A stretch of DNA of 64,000 nucleotides from Archivesica marissinica (GCA_014843695.1 CM026401.1:50518430-50582429), one strand, 5' to 3'; shown: positions 1 to 13,236, counted from the first letter of the stretch. The notes: a model not told the origin generated them from the letters alone. Made by a program: numbers and translations.

Positions 1-85
1 GGGTTGGATAAAACCTTTCAACACTACAGACATCTAAAGAGACATCCAAAAAGTATATATCCAGATGAGCCGGCTCCTATTGTGC
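1..85 (-). mobile_element. P1 MITE terminal fragment
   Basis: Matches the reverse complement of the right end of the P1 element seen intact at 29943-30185: cctttcaacac, then a degenerate cagacatctaaa, then ccagatgagccggctc. It is diverged and cut by the window start. Confidence 0.5.
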
Positions 86-272
86 CATCTGATCCGGCTC
101 TATGCTGTCTGCTATTCGGATAGTGGAGCTAAAACACTTGGTTTGAATAGCAAACAACATAGATCCTGTTCAGACGTGGCGTTACGCCGCGCCCTATCTG
201 GATCTATGGTGATTGCAAATGTGGTTTTATTTATTTCAGACTTTTGTCGTGATTGGCAGGTTAACTGGTAAC
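86..272. mobile_element. P5-like element fragment
   Basis: Shares tggagctaaaacact and tagcaaacaacatag (in inverted form) and a terminal gtgattggcaggtta with the P5 element at 24640-24852. Only part of the element is recognisable. Confidence 0.35.
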
Positions 273-400
273 AAAAGTAGAATGGATCATCAGCAGACAA
301 ACTGCACCATATGTTTGCAAGTAGGATATGTTCGAGATATAGAATATATAGCAGTGTGCAGACACAATTGTGGCATAATATAAAAAACTGTGAAAATAAC

Positions 401-713
401 CAGGGATCATTTTAGAGGGCGATGTGAGCGAAATAGTCGGTATAGGGACCCTGACTTCGGCCTCTGGGGCCCCACTTCTCCCTAAAAAAAAAAAAAAAAT
501 GTTTTTTTGGTTTTTACGATTTCCAAACAAAATGTCTAGTAAGATACACTATAGCCCATTATAAAGCACTCCTTCTATTCAAATGTTGTATTTAATGGTT
601 GTACTGTGCATTTTAACCCTATTTTTGCAGAAGTATATTAAAGACCACCATTTAAGGAAGTGATCACGTGCTTTCTCACTTCTCCCGAAAATTCGGACCT
701 AGAATGAACCCTG
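401..713. mobile_element. H1 TIR element (hAT-like MITE), copy 1
   Basis: Begins CAGGGATCATT and ends CTAGAATGAACCCTG, which are inverted repeats. It is flanked by a 6-bp duplication AATAAC (395-400 and 714-719). A second copy is at 45929-46172. The CAGGG-type terminus resembles hAT transposons, but the 6-bp target duplication differs from the usual 8 bp. It has no transposase frame, so it is non-autonomous. Confidence 0.65.
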
Positions 714-1398
714 AATAACACTAGCCATTTTGCGGCAAGACTGGGTGTGGTAGGGGTACCCATCCTGGCAGAGGCCTCCCACAAGACAATCTTAAAAAGA
801 AATACTGCATTTTAAAGGTCTGTATTTAAAGAATATTCAAGCAGTTATTTTCATAAAAAAAAATTAAAATTCGAAACCATCTTTACAAAGACGTGTTCAA
901 GGCAAACAAACTAATGAACCACGATCGATATGCATACATTTTCAACTCGACAGGTTCATGCTGCATGACTAAATGTTGAAAATCGTACAAGACAGACTAA
1001 TTGGTACGCAGCAGTTTCAGATTATCTCGGTGCAGCTTTTCACCGAGATTTTTCCAAACATCGCATGCGAAATTCAGGTGTTTACTGTAACGTTCGCAAA
1101 TAGCTGCAGCTGATCTGGATCTATGTTGTTTGCACAGTCCTTCCAATTTATTCAGCATTTTAAATGTTAAATTGTACTCGAAAAAATAAAATCTTTTTTG
1201 ACTATCCTAGTCTCTTCTTGTTTCAGGAAATATTTGGCCGATAGTCCTTCAGCTTTGTCTGCCGCAATTCACATTCTAGTCATGTGATCATCATTTAAAT
1301 AAGCTTTAAAAATAGTACACCGTATATAATTAGTACCACAGTGAGTGAGTATTTGGTTTAGTGGCGCATCAGCACAGTTCAGGCTATATCGTGCCGGG

Positions 1399-1631
1399 TT
1401 AACCCTTTCAACACCAAGTAACTCACATGGACTGGTCCATGATATTCATAAACCAATAAATGAATCAGAAAATCACAAGTTCATTTATCAAAATGGGTAA
1501 TTATGTCTAAAAATAGTCATATCACTGGCAAAAAGTTCAGATCCTGATGAGACGGCTCGTCATCAGCCGGCTCATCTGGATCTACACTTTTTGTAAGCCT
1601 ATTTAGAGGTCTGTGGTGTTGAAAGGGTTAA
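1399..1631 (+). mobile_element. P1 piggyBac-like MITE, copy 1
   Basis: Begins TTAACCCTTTCAACACC and ends with the inverted GGTGTTGAAAGGGTTAA. A TTAA target with CCC-starting termini is the signature of the piggyBac superfamily. The 233-bp element has no coding capacity. Its centre is a long near-perfect hairpin (gatgagacggctcgt pairing with the downstream gagccggctcatc) that recurs in the other copies. Confidence 0.8.
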
Positions 1632-1863
1632 GTATATTGTATACAAGATATCTACAATTAAAAATATTATGTAGATAACATACTGTATGTATTAAAATTG
1701 TAATGACGAAAGGTCAATTGCAACAAAATTTATCAAGCTGTAAAAATGATAAAAAACAATTAGTACCACAGATCATTTCCGAGATATCCCAAGTCAATTG
1801 GGATGGGCGTTGGGGTTCAACAATTCACAATTTTAAATATCCAGATCCAGCCGCTTAGTAAAT

Positions 1864-2139
1864 TAGTGGCAACACGCTGGACTGTTAATCCAGGGATCGC
1901 AGGATCGATCCCCCGTCTGACCCTAATAAAATTAACAGTCTTTCAGATGGGACGTTAAACCGAGGTCTCGTGTCGGTGCTGTACACCGTGTACGTAAAAG
2001 AACCAGAGGAGACTCTGGAATGTGTCTCTGTCTGTATCATTGCACTATCCTTCAAAAATCTAAAATGACTAATCTCTTCAGGAAGCGTCGCTCATACGGG
2101 CAACCGGTAGCGACGATAAATAAACGTAAAACACATCGC
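1864..2139 (+). mobile_element. S4 tRNA-derived SINE with 7-bp target duplication
   Basis: The tRNA-like head (ctggactgttaatccag, then a B-box-like gatcgatccccc) is 5'-truncated. The body includes gtgtcggtgctgtacacc and agaaccagaggagactct, and the tail is gacgataaataaacgtaaaa. AGTAAAT flanks it at 1857-1863 and 2140-2146. The family recurs at 28822, 30491, 37761, 21391 and 57022. Confidence 0.75.
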
Positions 2140-2261
2140 AGTAAATCACAATAGCTAGGAACTGAATGTGCGTATATCATTATAAGCATGTCTTATTAAC
2201 ATTGACTGGGACACTCGCATACAGTGCAATGCCATCTTTCTTTTCTGTATATTTAAGTTTA

Positions 2262-2420
2262 TTTAACGTCGCTACCGGTTGCCCATTTGAGCGACGGGCA
2301 GTTTACCAGTACTTAGTGCACCAACCTACGTAAGAAACTGCCAATATTTCATATAAATTAAGAGACACGGTCTGAACAGGGCTCAAACCTGTGACCATCA
2401 GTGATAATAGGTTACAGTGG
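2262..2420 (-). mobile_element. S3 tRNA-derived SINE, minus strand
   Basis: Reverse complement of the S3 body: gtttatttaacgtcgctacc, then cagtacttagtgcaccaacc, gaaactgccaa, acacggtctgaacagggctc. Compare the intact plus-strand S3 at 44399-44665. The tRNA head is mostly missing. Confidence 0.6.
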
Positions 2421-2465
2421 TCCATCTTTCTGAACAAGAATATGACATTAAAGAAAAAAACTAAA

Positions 2466-2598
2466 ACGAGAAGGGCACCTGGTAGAACCACCAACCTTCT
2501 GCATGCTCACATGAAAGAATTCTATGTCTCAAGTGGGATTCGAACCTACAGCTATGAGAGTAAAGTGATGTGAAGTCAACGAACATAACCATGCAACC
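2466..2598 (-). mobile_element. S5 tRNA-derived SINE, minus strand
   Basis: On the minus strand it reads ggttatgttcg, cttcacatcacttt, a B-box-like ggttcgaatccc, gaattctttcatgtgagc, ggttggtggttctacc. The same order is found at 31734-32120. Confidence 0.55.
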
Positions 2599-2619
2599 CC
2601 CCCCCCCCCACACACACAT
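2597..2619 (+). repeat. Poly-C / CA low-complexity tract
   Basis: A run of about 13 C followed by (CA)n, next to the SINE end. Confidence 0.8.
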
Positions 2620-2909
2620 GAGAGACAGACAAAAAGATTTCAGTAGATACAGCAACCTTGATTGATATAAACCTTGAAACCTAATAGCAAAGCATGCAAG
2701 GACACCGTTACAAAGTACAATAGGCCACTTATTCTTCAAATAATCAAGCTAAAACTAATTCTAATCACATAGAGTCATGTTTTGTATTTGTGAGATTCGA
2801 GTGAAAACAGAACTGCTGTGGTTTCCCCAAGCAATAGCTGGAATGGGAAGGTTAATGTCAATTCATTATATTTCTAGCCCTAAAATATTCAAACAAAGTC
2901 AACAAAAGT

Positions 2910-3280
2910 TTAACTCTTTGCATGCTGGGTAAAATAAAGGCTATAAATAGTAGACGGCAACAATTCATTAATGTGTTTTTCCTATTTGTAACTGAAAATT
3001 CTAGAAATATTGTCATGGAATTTCATTAGAATTGTGTAGTAACCGTATTGTGTAGTAACCGTATTGTGTAGTAACCGTATTGTGTAGTAACCGTATTGTG
3101 TAGTAACCGTATTGTGTAGTAACCATATTGTGTAGTAACCGTATTGTGTAGTAACCGTATTGTGTAGTAACCTTATTGTGTAGTAACCGTATTGTGTAGT
3201 AACCGTATTGTGTAGTAACCGTATTGTGTAGTAACCGTATTGGACTTTATTTTCAACGCTAGCAGCATGCAAAGTGTCAA
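2910..3280 (+). mobile_element. P3 TTAA-type MITE carrying a 16-bp array
   Basis: Starts TTAACTCTTTGCATGCTGG and ends in the inverted agcagcatgcaaagtgtcaa, with the right-hand TTAA mutated to TCAA. Conserved internal blocks are gtaaaataaaggctataaat, attcattaatgtgtttttc and gtcatggaatttcatt. A TTAA target with a CTCTTT terminus suggests piggyBac-like mobilisation. The middle is replaced by a 16-bp tandem array. Confidence 0.65.
3032..3241 (+). repeat. 16-bp tandem array (about 13 copies)
   Basis: Unit tgtgtagtaaccgtat, nearly perfect. It lies inside the P3 element and corresponds to the single-copy segment gattgtttagtaacgactt of the P3 copy near 27318, so it probably arose by local expansion. 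Confidence 0.95.
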
Positions 3281-3289
3281 TCACAATGA

Positions 3290-6200
3290 TTCTGATACAG
3301 GTATTCTGTAAGCCATCAATACAGGTATTCTGTAAGCCATCAATACAGGTATTCTGTAAGCCAGCAATATAGGTATTCTGTAAGCCATCAATACAGGTAT
3401 TCTGTAAGCCAGCAATATAGGTATTCTGTAAGCCATCAATACAGGTATTCTGTAAGCCATCAATACAGGTATTCTGTAAGCCATCAATACAGGTATTCTG
3501 TAAGCCATCAATGCAGGTATTCTGTAAGCCATCAATGCAGCAGGTATTCTGTAAGCCATCGATACAGGTATTCTGTAAGCCATCAATACAGGTATTCTGT
3601 AAGCCATCAATACAGGTATTCTGTAAGCCATCAATGCAGGTATTATGTAAGCCATCAATGCAGGTATTCTGTAAGCCATCAATACAGGTATTCTGTAAGC
3701 CATCAATATAGCAGGTATTCTGTAAGCCATCAATACAGGTATTCTGTAAGCCATCAATACAGCAGGTATTCTGTAAGCCATCAATACAGGTGTTCTGTAA
3801 GCCATCAATACAGGTATTCTATAAGCCATCAATACAGGTATTCTGTAAGCCATCAATACAGCAGGTATTCTGTAAGCCATCAATACAGGTATTCTGTAGG
3901 CCATCAATACAGCAGGTATTCTGTAAGCCATCAATACAGCAGGTATTCTGTAAGCCATCAATACAGGTATTCTGTAAGCCATCAATACAGGTATTCTATA
4001 AGCCATCAATACAGGTATTCTGTAAGCCATCAATACAGGTATTCTGTAAGCCATCAATACAGGTATTCTGTAAGCCATAAATACAGGTATTCTGTAAGCC
4101 ATCAATGCAGGTATGCTGTAAGCCATCAATGCAGCAGGTATTCTGTAAGCAATCAATGCAGAAGGTATTCTGTAAGCCATCAATGCAGGTATTCTGTAAG
4201 CCATCAATACAGCGGTTATTCTGTAAGCCATCAATATAGGTATTCTGTAAGCCATCAATACAGGTATTCTGTAAGCCATCAATACAGGTATTCTGTAAGC
4301 CATCAATGCAGCAGGTATTCTGTAAGCCACCAATACAGGTATTCTGTAAGCCATCAATACAGGTATTCTGTAAGCCATCAATACAGGTATTCTGTAAGCC
4401 ATCAATGCAGCAGGTATTCTGTAAGCCATCAATACAGGTATTCTGTAAGCCATCAATACAGCAGGTATTATGTAAGCCATCAATGCAGCAGGTATTCTGT
4501 AAGCCATCAATACAGCAGGTATTATGTAAGCCATCAATACAGATATTCTGTAAGCCATCAATACAGCAGGTATTATGTAAGCCATCAATGCAGCAGGTAT
4601 TCTGTAAGCCATCAATACAGCAGGTATTATGTAAGCCATCAATACAGCAGGTATTATGTAAGCCATCAATACAGCAGGTATTCTGTAAGCCATCAATACA
4701 GCAGGTATTCTGTAAGCCATCAATACAGCAAGTATTCTGTAAGCCATCAATACACCAGGTATTCTGTAAGCCATCAATACAGCAGGTATTCTGTAAGCCA
4801 TCAACACAGCAGGTATTCTGTAAGCCATCAATACAGCAGGTATTCTGTAAGCCATCAATACAGCAGGTATTGTGTAAGCCATCAATACAGCAGGTATTAT
4901 GTAAGCCATCAATACAGCAGGTATTCTGTAAGCCATCAATACAGCAGGTATTCTGTAAGCCATCAATACAGGTATTCTGTAAGCCATCAATGCAGAAGGT
5001 ATTCTGTAAGCCATCAATACAGGTATTCTGTAAGCCATCAATACAGGTATTCTGTAAGCCATCAATACAGGTATTCTGTAAGCCATCAATACAGGTATTC
5101 TGTAAGCCATCAATGCAGCAGATATTCTGTAAGCCATCAATACAGGTATTCTGTAAGCCATCAATACAGGTATTCTGTAGGCCATCAATACAGGTATTCT
5201 GTAAGCCATCAATACAGGTATTCTGTAAGCCATCAATACAGGTATTATGTAAGCCATCAATGCAGCAGGTATTCTGTAAGCCATCAATACAGGTATTCTG
5301 TAAACCATCAATACAGGTATTCTGTAAGCCATCAATACAGGTATTCTGTAAGCCATCAATGCAGGTATTCTGTAAGCCATCAATGCAGGTATTCTGTAAG
5401 CCATCAATACAGGTATTCTGTAAGCCATCAATACAGCAGGTATTCTGTAAGCCATCAATACAAGTATTCTGTAAGCCATCAATACAGCAGGTATTCTGTA
5501 AGCCATCAATACAGGTATTCTGTAAGCCATCAATACAGGTATTCTATAAGCCATCAATACAGGTATTCTGTAAGCCATCAATACAGGTATTCTGTAAGCC
5601 ATCAATACAGGTATTCTGTAAGCCATCAATACAGGTATTCTGTAAGCCATCAATGCAGGTATTCTGTAAGCCATCAATGCAGCAGGTATTCTGTAAGCCA
5701 TCGATACAGGTATTCTGTAAGCCATCAATACAGGTATTCTGTAAGCCATCAATACAGGTATTCTGTAAGCCATCAATGCAGGTATTATGTAAGCCATCAA
5801 TGCAGGTATTCTGTAAGCCATCAATACAGGTATTCTGTAAGCCATCAATATAGCAGGTATTCTGTAAGCCATCAATACAGGTATTCTGTAAGCCATCAAT
5901 ACAGCAGGTATTCTGTAAGCCATCAATACAGGTGTTCTGTAAGCCATCAATACAGGTATTCTATAAGCCATCAATACAGGTATTCTGTAAGCCATCAATA
6001 CAGCAGGTATTCTGTAAGCCATCAATACAGGTATTCTGTAAGCCATCAATACAGCAGGTATTCTGTAAGCCATCAATACAGCAGGTATTCTGTAAGCCAT
6101 CAATACAGGTATTCTGTAAGCCATCAATACAGGTATTCTATAAGCCATCAATACAGGTATTCTGTAAGCCATCAATACAGGTATTCTGTAAGCCATCAAT

Positions 6201-9200
6201 ACAGGTATTCTGTAAGCCATCAATACAGGTATTCTGTAAGCCATCAATGCAGGTATGCTGTAAGCCATCAATGCAGCAGGTATTCTGTAAGCAATCAATG
6301 CAGAAGGTATTCTGTAAGCCATCAATGCAGGTATTCTGTAAGCCATCAATACAGCGGTTATTCTGTAAGCCATCAATATAGGTATTCTGTAAGCCATCAA
6401 TACAGGTATTCTGTAAGCCATCAATACAGGTATTCTGTAAGCCATCAATGCAGCAGGTATTCTGTAAGCCATCAATACAGGTATTCTGTAAGCCATCAAT
6501 ACAGGTATTCTGTAAGCCATCAATACAGGTATTCTGTAAGCCATCAATGCAGCAGGTATTCTGTAAGCCATCAATACAGGTATTCTGTAAGCCATCAATA
6601 CAGGTATTCTGTAAGCCATCAATACAGCAGGTATTATGTAAGCCATCAATGCAGCAGGTATTCTGTAAGCCATCAATACAGCAGGTATTATGTAAGCCAT
6701 CAATACAGATATTCTGTAAGCCATCAATACAGCAGGTATTATGTAAGCCATCAATGCAGCAGGTATTCTGTAAGCCATCAATACAGCAGGTATTATGTAA
6801 GCCATCAATACAGCAGGTATTATGTAAGCCATCAATACAGCAGGTATTCTGTAAGCCATCAATACAGCAGGTATTCTGTAAGCCATCAATACAGCAAGTA
6901 TTCTGTAAGCCATCAATACACCAGGTATTCTGTAAGCCATCAATACAGCAGGTATTCTGTAAGCCATCAACACAGCAGGTATTCTGTAAGCCATCAATAC
7001 AGCAGGTATTCTGTAAGCCATCAATACAGCAGGTATTGTGTAAGCCATCAATACAGCAGGTATTATGTAAGCCATCAATACAGCAGGTATTCTGTAAGCC
7101 ATCAATACAGCAGGTATTCTGTAAGCCATCAATACAGGTATTCTGTAAGCCATCAATGCAGAAGGTATTCTGTAAGCCATCAATACAGGTATTCTGTAAG
7201 CCATCAATACAGGTATTCTGTAAGCCATCAATACAGGTATTCTGTAAGCCATCAATACAGGTATTCTGTAAGCCATCAATGCAGCAGATATTCTGTAAGC
7301 CATCAATACAGGTATTCTGTAAGCCATCAATACAGGTATTATGTAGGCCATCAATACAGGTATTCTGTAAGCCATCAATACAGGTATTCTGTAAGCCATC
7401 AATACAGGTATTATGTAAGCCATCAATGCAGCAGGTATTCTGTAAGCCATCAATACAGGTATTCTGTAAACCATCAATACAGGTATTCTGTAAGCCATCA
7501 ATACAGGTATTCTGTAAGCCATCAATGCAGGTATTCTGTAAGCCATCAATGCAGGTATTCTGTAAGCCATCAATACAGGTATTCTGTAAGCCATCAATAC
7601 AGCAGGTATTCTGTAAGCCATCAATACAAGTATTCTGTAAGCCATCAATACAGCAGGTATTCTGTAAGCCATCAATACAGGTATTCTATAAGCCATCAAT
7701 ATAGGTATTCTGTAAGCCATCAATACAGCAGGTATTCTGTAAGCCATCAATACAGGTATTCTGTAAGCCATCAATACAGCAGGTATTCTGTAAGCCATCA
7801 ATACAGGTATTCTGTAAGCCATCAATACAGGTATTCTATAAGCCATCAGTACAGGTATTCTGTAAGCCATCAATACAGGTATTATGTAAGCCATCAATAC
7901 AGGTATTCTGTAAGCCATCAATACAGGTATTCTGTAAGCCATCAATGCAGGTATGCTGTAAGCCATCAATGCAGCAGGTATTCTGTAAGCAATCAATGCA
8001 GAAGGTATTCTGTAAGCCATCAATGCAGCAGGTATGCTGTAAGCCATCAATACAGGTATTCTGTAAGCCATCAATACAGGTATTCTGTAAGCCATCAATA
8101 CAGATATTCTGTAAGCCATCAATACAGGTATTCTGTAAGCCATCAATACAGGTATTCTGTAAGCCATCAATACAGCGGGTATTCTGTAAGCCATCAATAT
8201 AGGTATTCTGTAAGCCATCAATACAGGTATTCTGTAAGCCATCAACACAGGTATTCTGTAAGCCATCAATGCAGCAGGTATTCTGTAAGCCATCAATACA
8301 GGTATTCTGTAAGCCATCAATACAGGTATTCTGTAAGCCATCAATACAGGTATTCTGTAAGCCATCAATGCAGCAGGTATTCTGTAAGCCATCAATGCAG
8401 CAGGTATTCTGTAAGCCATCAATACAGGTATTCTGTAAGCCATCAATACAGCAGGTATTATGTAAGCCATCAATGCAGCAGGTATTCTGTAAGCCATCAA
8501 TACAGCAGGTATTATGTAAGCCATCAATACAGATATTCTGTAAGCCATCAATACAGCAGGTATTATGTAAGCCATCAATACAGCAGGTATTCTGTAAGCC
8601 ATCAATGCAGCAGGTATTCTGTAAGCCATCAATACAGCAGGTATTATGTAAGCCATCAATACAGCAGGTATTCTGTAAGCCATCAATACATCAGGTATTA
8701 TGTAAGCCATCAATACAGCAGGTATTCTGTAAGCCATCAATACAGCAGGTATTATGTAAGCCATCAATACAGCAAGTATTCTGTAAGCCATCAATACAGC
8801 AGGTATTCTGTAAGCCATCAATACAGCAGGTATTCTGTAAGCCATCAATACAGCAGGTATTCTGTAAGCCATCAATACAGCAGGTATTCTGTAAGCCATC
8901 AATACAGGTATTCTGTAAGCCATCAATGCAGAAGGTATTTTGTAAGCCATCAATACAGGTATTCTGTAAGCCATCAATACAGCAGGTATTATGTAAGCCA
9001 TCAATGCAGCAGGTATTCTGTAAGCCATCAATACAGCAGGTATTATGTAAGCCATCAATACAGATATTCTGTAAGCCATCAATACAGCAGGTATTATGTA
9101 AGCCATCAATACAGCAGGTATTCTGTAAGCCATCAATTCAGCAGGTATTCTGTAAGCCATCAATACAGCAGGTATATGTAAGCCATCATACACAGGTATT

Positions 9201-11797
9201 CTGTAAGCCATCAATACATCAGGTATTATGTAAGCCATCAATACAGCAGGTATTCTGTAAGCCATCAATACAGCAGGTATTATGTAAGCCATCAATACAG
9301 CAGGTATTCTGTAAGCCATCAATACAGCAGGTATTCTGTAAGCCATCAATACAGCAGGTATTCTGTAAGCCATCAATACAGCAGTATTCTGTAAGCCATC
9401 AATACAGCAGGTATTCTGTAAGCCATCAATACAGGTATTCTGTAAGCCATCAATGCAGAAGGTATTTTGTAAGCCATCAATACAGGTATTCTGTAAGCCA
9501 TCAATACAGGTATTCTGTAAGCCATCAATGCAGCAGATATTCTGTAAGCCATCAATACAGGTATTCTGTAAGCCATCAATACAGGTATTCTGTAGGCCAT
9601 CAATACAGGTATTCTGTAAGCCATCAATACAGCAGGTATTCTGTAAGCCATCAATACAGGTATTCTGTAAGCCATCAATGCAGCAGGTATTCTGTAAGCC
9701 ATCAATACAGGTATTCTGTAAGCCATCAATGCAGCAGGTATTCTGTAAGCCATCAATACAGGTATTCTGTAAACCATCAATACAGGTATTCTGTAAGCCA
9801 TCAATACAGGTATTCTGTAAACCATCAATACAGGTATTCTGTAGGCCATCAATACAGCAGGTATTATGTAGGCCATCAATACAGGTATTCTGTAGGCCAT
9901 CAATACAGCAGGTATTCTGTAGGATATCATACAGCAGGTATTCTGTAAGCCATCAATACAGGTATTCTGTAAGCCATCAATACAGCAGGTATTATGTAAG
10001 CCACCAATACAGCAGGTATTCTGTAAGCCATCAATACAGGTATTCTGTAAGCCATCAATACAGCAGGTATTCTGTAAACCATCAATACAGTATTCTGTAA
10101 GCCATCAATACAGGTATTTTGTAGGCCATCAATACAGGTATTCTGTAAGCCATCAATACAGCAGGTATTCTGTAAACCATCAATACAGGTATTCTGTGAG
10201 CCATCAATACAGCAGGTATTCTGTAGGCCATCAATACAGGTATTCTGTAAACCATCAATACAGGTATTCTGTAAGCCATCAATACAGGTATTCTGTAAAC
10301 CATCAATACAGATATTCTGTAAGCCATCAATACAGCAGGTATTCTGTAGGCCATCAATACAGGTATTCTGTAGGTCATCAATACAGCAGGTATTCTGTAG
10401 GCCATCAATACAGCAGGTATTCTGTAAGCCATCAATACAGGTATTCTGTAAGCCATCAATACAGCAGGTATTCTGTAGGCCATCAATACAGCAGGTATTC
10501 TGTAAGCCATCAATACAGGTATTCTGTAAGCCATCAATACAGGTATTCTGTAAGCCATCAATACAGCAGGTATTCTGTAAACCATCAATACAGGTATTAT
10601 GTAAGCCATCAATACAGCAGGTATTCTGTAAGCCATCAATACAGGTATTCTGTAGGCCATCAATACAGGTATTCTGTAAGCCATCAATACAGGTATTCTG
10701 TAAGCCATCAATACAGGTATTCTGTAAGCCATCAATACAGCAGGTATTCTGTAAACCATCAATACAGGTATTATGTAAGCCATCAATACAGCAGGTATTC
10801 TGTAAGCCATCAATACAGGTATTCTGTAGGCCATCAATACAGGTATTCTGTAAGCCATCAATACAGGTATTCTGTAAGCCATCAATACAGGTATTCTGTA
10901 AGCCATCAATACAGCAGGTATTCTGTAAACCATCAATACAGGTATTATGTAAGCCATCAATACAGCAGGTATTCTGTAAGCCATCAATACAGGTATTCTG
11001 TAGGCCATCAATACAGGTATTCTGTAAGCCATCAATACAGGTATTCTGTGAGCCATCAATACAGCAGGTATTCTGTAGGCCATCAATACAGCAGGTATTC
11101 TGTAAACCATCAATACAGGTATTCTGTAAGCCATCAATACAGGTATTCTGTAAACCATCAATACAGCAGGTATTCTGTAGGCCATCAATACAGGTATTCT
11201 GTAGGCCATCAATACAGCAGGTATTCTGTAGGCCATCAATACAGCAGGTATTCTGTAGGCCATCAATACAGCAGGTATTCTGTAAGCCATCAATACAGGT
11301 ATTCCGTAAGCCATCAATACAGCAGGTATTCTGTAGGCCATCAATACAGCAGGTATTCTGTAAGCCATCAATACAGGTATTCTGTAAACCATCAATACAG
11401 GTATTCTGTAAGCCATCAATACAGGTATTCTGTGAGCCATCAATACAGCAGGTATTCTGTAAACCATAAATACAGGTATTCTGTAAGCCATCAATACAGG
11501 TATTCTGTGAGCCATCAATACAGCAGGTATTCTGTAGGCCATCAATACAGGTATTCTGTAAGCCATCAATACAGGTATTCTGTAAGCCATCAATACAGGT
11601 ATTATGTAAGCCATCAATGCAGAAGGTGTTCTGTAAGCCATCAATACAGGTATTCTGTAAGCCATCAATACAGTATTCTGTAAGCCATCAATACAGGTAT
11701 TCTGTAAGCCATCAATGCAGAAGGTGTTCTATAAGCCATCAATACAGCAGGTATTCTGTAAGTCATCAATGCAGCAGGTATTCTATAAGCCATAGCA
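3290..11797 (+). repeat. Giant 24/27-bp tandem array (about 340 units)
   Basis: Core unit ggtattctgtaagccatcaa plus taca (24 bp), with an optional extra gca (27 bp). Variants are atg for ata, tatgtaagcc, gtaggcc and gtaaacc. Unit lengths are multiples of 3 and the core has no stop, so three frames stay open: VFCKPSIQ and YSVSHQYR on plus, MAYRIPVL on minus. Three 1-bp losses (near 9382, 10088 and 11671) shift the frames. A higher-order block of about 2142 bp is duplicated (3.5-5.4 kb versus 5.65-7.6 kb). I see no start context, splice site or non-repeat coding flank, so I call it satellite DNA. Confidence 0.97.
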
Positions 11798-11809
11798 CAC
11801 ACTGACAGA

Positions 11810-12340
11810 TGGTTCAGTCGAGCTAAATCTGTCACGACACATACATTCCAACCCCCTTCCCAGCCCCGATTTTGGATGAAATTCTACCAATTACTGCATA
11901 ATGGCCTTACAATGAGAATTGATGCATGCTGTAATGGAAGTAACTATTTTAGACTTCTGATGCCTAGGTTAATCTCAACAAAACATTTTAACAAATATCT
12001 TATCTAATAGAGATACCATGCAGTACTGATAAGCCTAATATTAACGTCGAAAATCCAGATTTTGTGTGCACAATTATACAGATAATATCATGTTTTTTGG
12101 CTCATTATGTCTTCCTGTAGGTTACATAAAATACACATTTTGGAAGTTTAGGGTTTCGCTAATGACCATTAATAGCTGCGTTTGTCATTGGTCAATTAGA
12201 GACGCATGAATGATAGGAAACACAGACTATGGAGATCCAACCAATCTTGCAGACAAGATAAGCTTCATAATTTGTTTGCTTCTTTTATGTTATGTTAATA
12301 CTTCCCCTTCTTTTTCTTTTTTTTTAATAAATCGGAGAAA
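11810..12340. other. Unannotated interval
   Basis: AT-rich sequence between two arrays. No open frame of interest, SINE, TIR pair or tandem repeat was recognised. Confidence 0.5.
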
Positions 12341-12341
12341 C

Positions 12342-13236
12342 TGGCAACCCTACTCAATTTGGGAATAGTATCAGTCAAATTATGTTGTTTTAGCATTAGC
12401 AAAAACAATCGGTACTCAATTTGGGAATGGTACCAGTCAAATTATAACAATTGGTACTCAATTTGGAAATGGTACCAGTCAAATTATAACAATTGGTACT
12501 CAATTTGGAAATGGTACCAGTCAAATTATATTGTTTTAGCAAAACAATTGGTACTCAATTTGGGAATGGTACCAGTCAAATTATAACAATTGGTACTCAA
12601 TTTGGAAATGGTACCAGTCAAATTATATTGTTTTAGCAAAACAATTGGTACTCAATTTGGGAATGGTACCAGTCAAATTATAACAATTGGTACTCAATTT
12701 GGAAATGGTACCAGTCAAATTATATTGTTTTAGCAAAACAATTGGTACTCAATTTGGGAATGGTACCAGTCAAATTATATGTTTTTGGTGGTGTTTTACA
12801 ATTGGTACTCAATTTGGAAATGGTACCAGTCAAATTATATTGTTTTAGCAAAACAATTGGTACTCAATTTGGGAATGGTACCAGTCAAATTATATTGTTT
12901 TAGCAAAACAATTGGTACTCAATTTGGGAATGGTACCAGTCAAATTATATTGTTTTAGCAAAACAATCGGTACTCAATTTGGAAATGGTACCAGTCAAAT
13001 TATATTGTTTTAGCAAAACAATCGGTACTCAATTTGGAAATGGTACCAGTCAAATTATATTGTTTTAGCAAAACAATCGGTACTCAATTTGGGAATGGTA
13101 CCAGTCAAATTATATTGTTTTAGCAAAACAATCGGTACTCAATTTGGGAATGGTACCAGTCAAATTATATTGTTTTAGCAAAACAATCGGTACTCAATTT
13201 GGGAATGATACCAGTCAAAACAATCGGATCAGGGCT
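12342..13236 (+). repeat. 42/55-bp tandem array
   Basis: Unit core ggtactcaatttgggaatgg followed by taccagtcaaattata (42 bp), alternating with a longer form that adds ttgttttagcaaa (55 bp). About 18 units. Each carries GGTAC near one end and GGTACC in the middle, an imperfect palindrome. One unit near 12780 has an aberrant spacer (tttttggtggtgttt). Confidence 0.95.

Larger units (their letters stand above)
1140..2240 (+). repeat. Old dispersed repeat, interrupted by P1 and a SINE
   Basis: Blocks such as ttttttgactatcctagtc, aactgaatgtgcgta and atacagtgcaatgccatctt recur in the same order at 27925-28287 in diverged form. This copy contains a P1 element (1399-1631) and an S4 SINE (1864-2139) that the other lacks at those places. 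The class of the host repeat is not recognised. Confidence 0.45.

Noticed and set aside
3032..3241. Telomere-like or centromeric repeat
   Set aside because: The 16-bp unit does not resemble TTAGGG-type repeats and lies within a MITE. None of the arrays is long enough here to argue for a centromere.
3281..9376. A 2031-codon minus-strand open frame of MAYRIPVL repeats
   Set aside because: The frame exists because 24- and 27-bp units are multiples of 3 and lack stops. Two plus frames are open over the same DNA. There is no non-repeat N- or C-terminus, signal peptide or splice context.
3290..11797. CRISPR array
   Set aside because: Units are contiguous with no unique spacers, there are no cas genes, and the context is eukaryotic. 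The same applies to every other array here.
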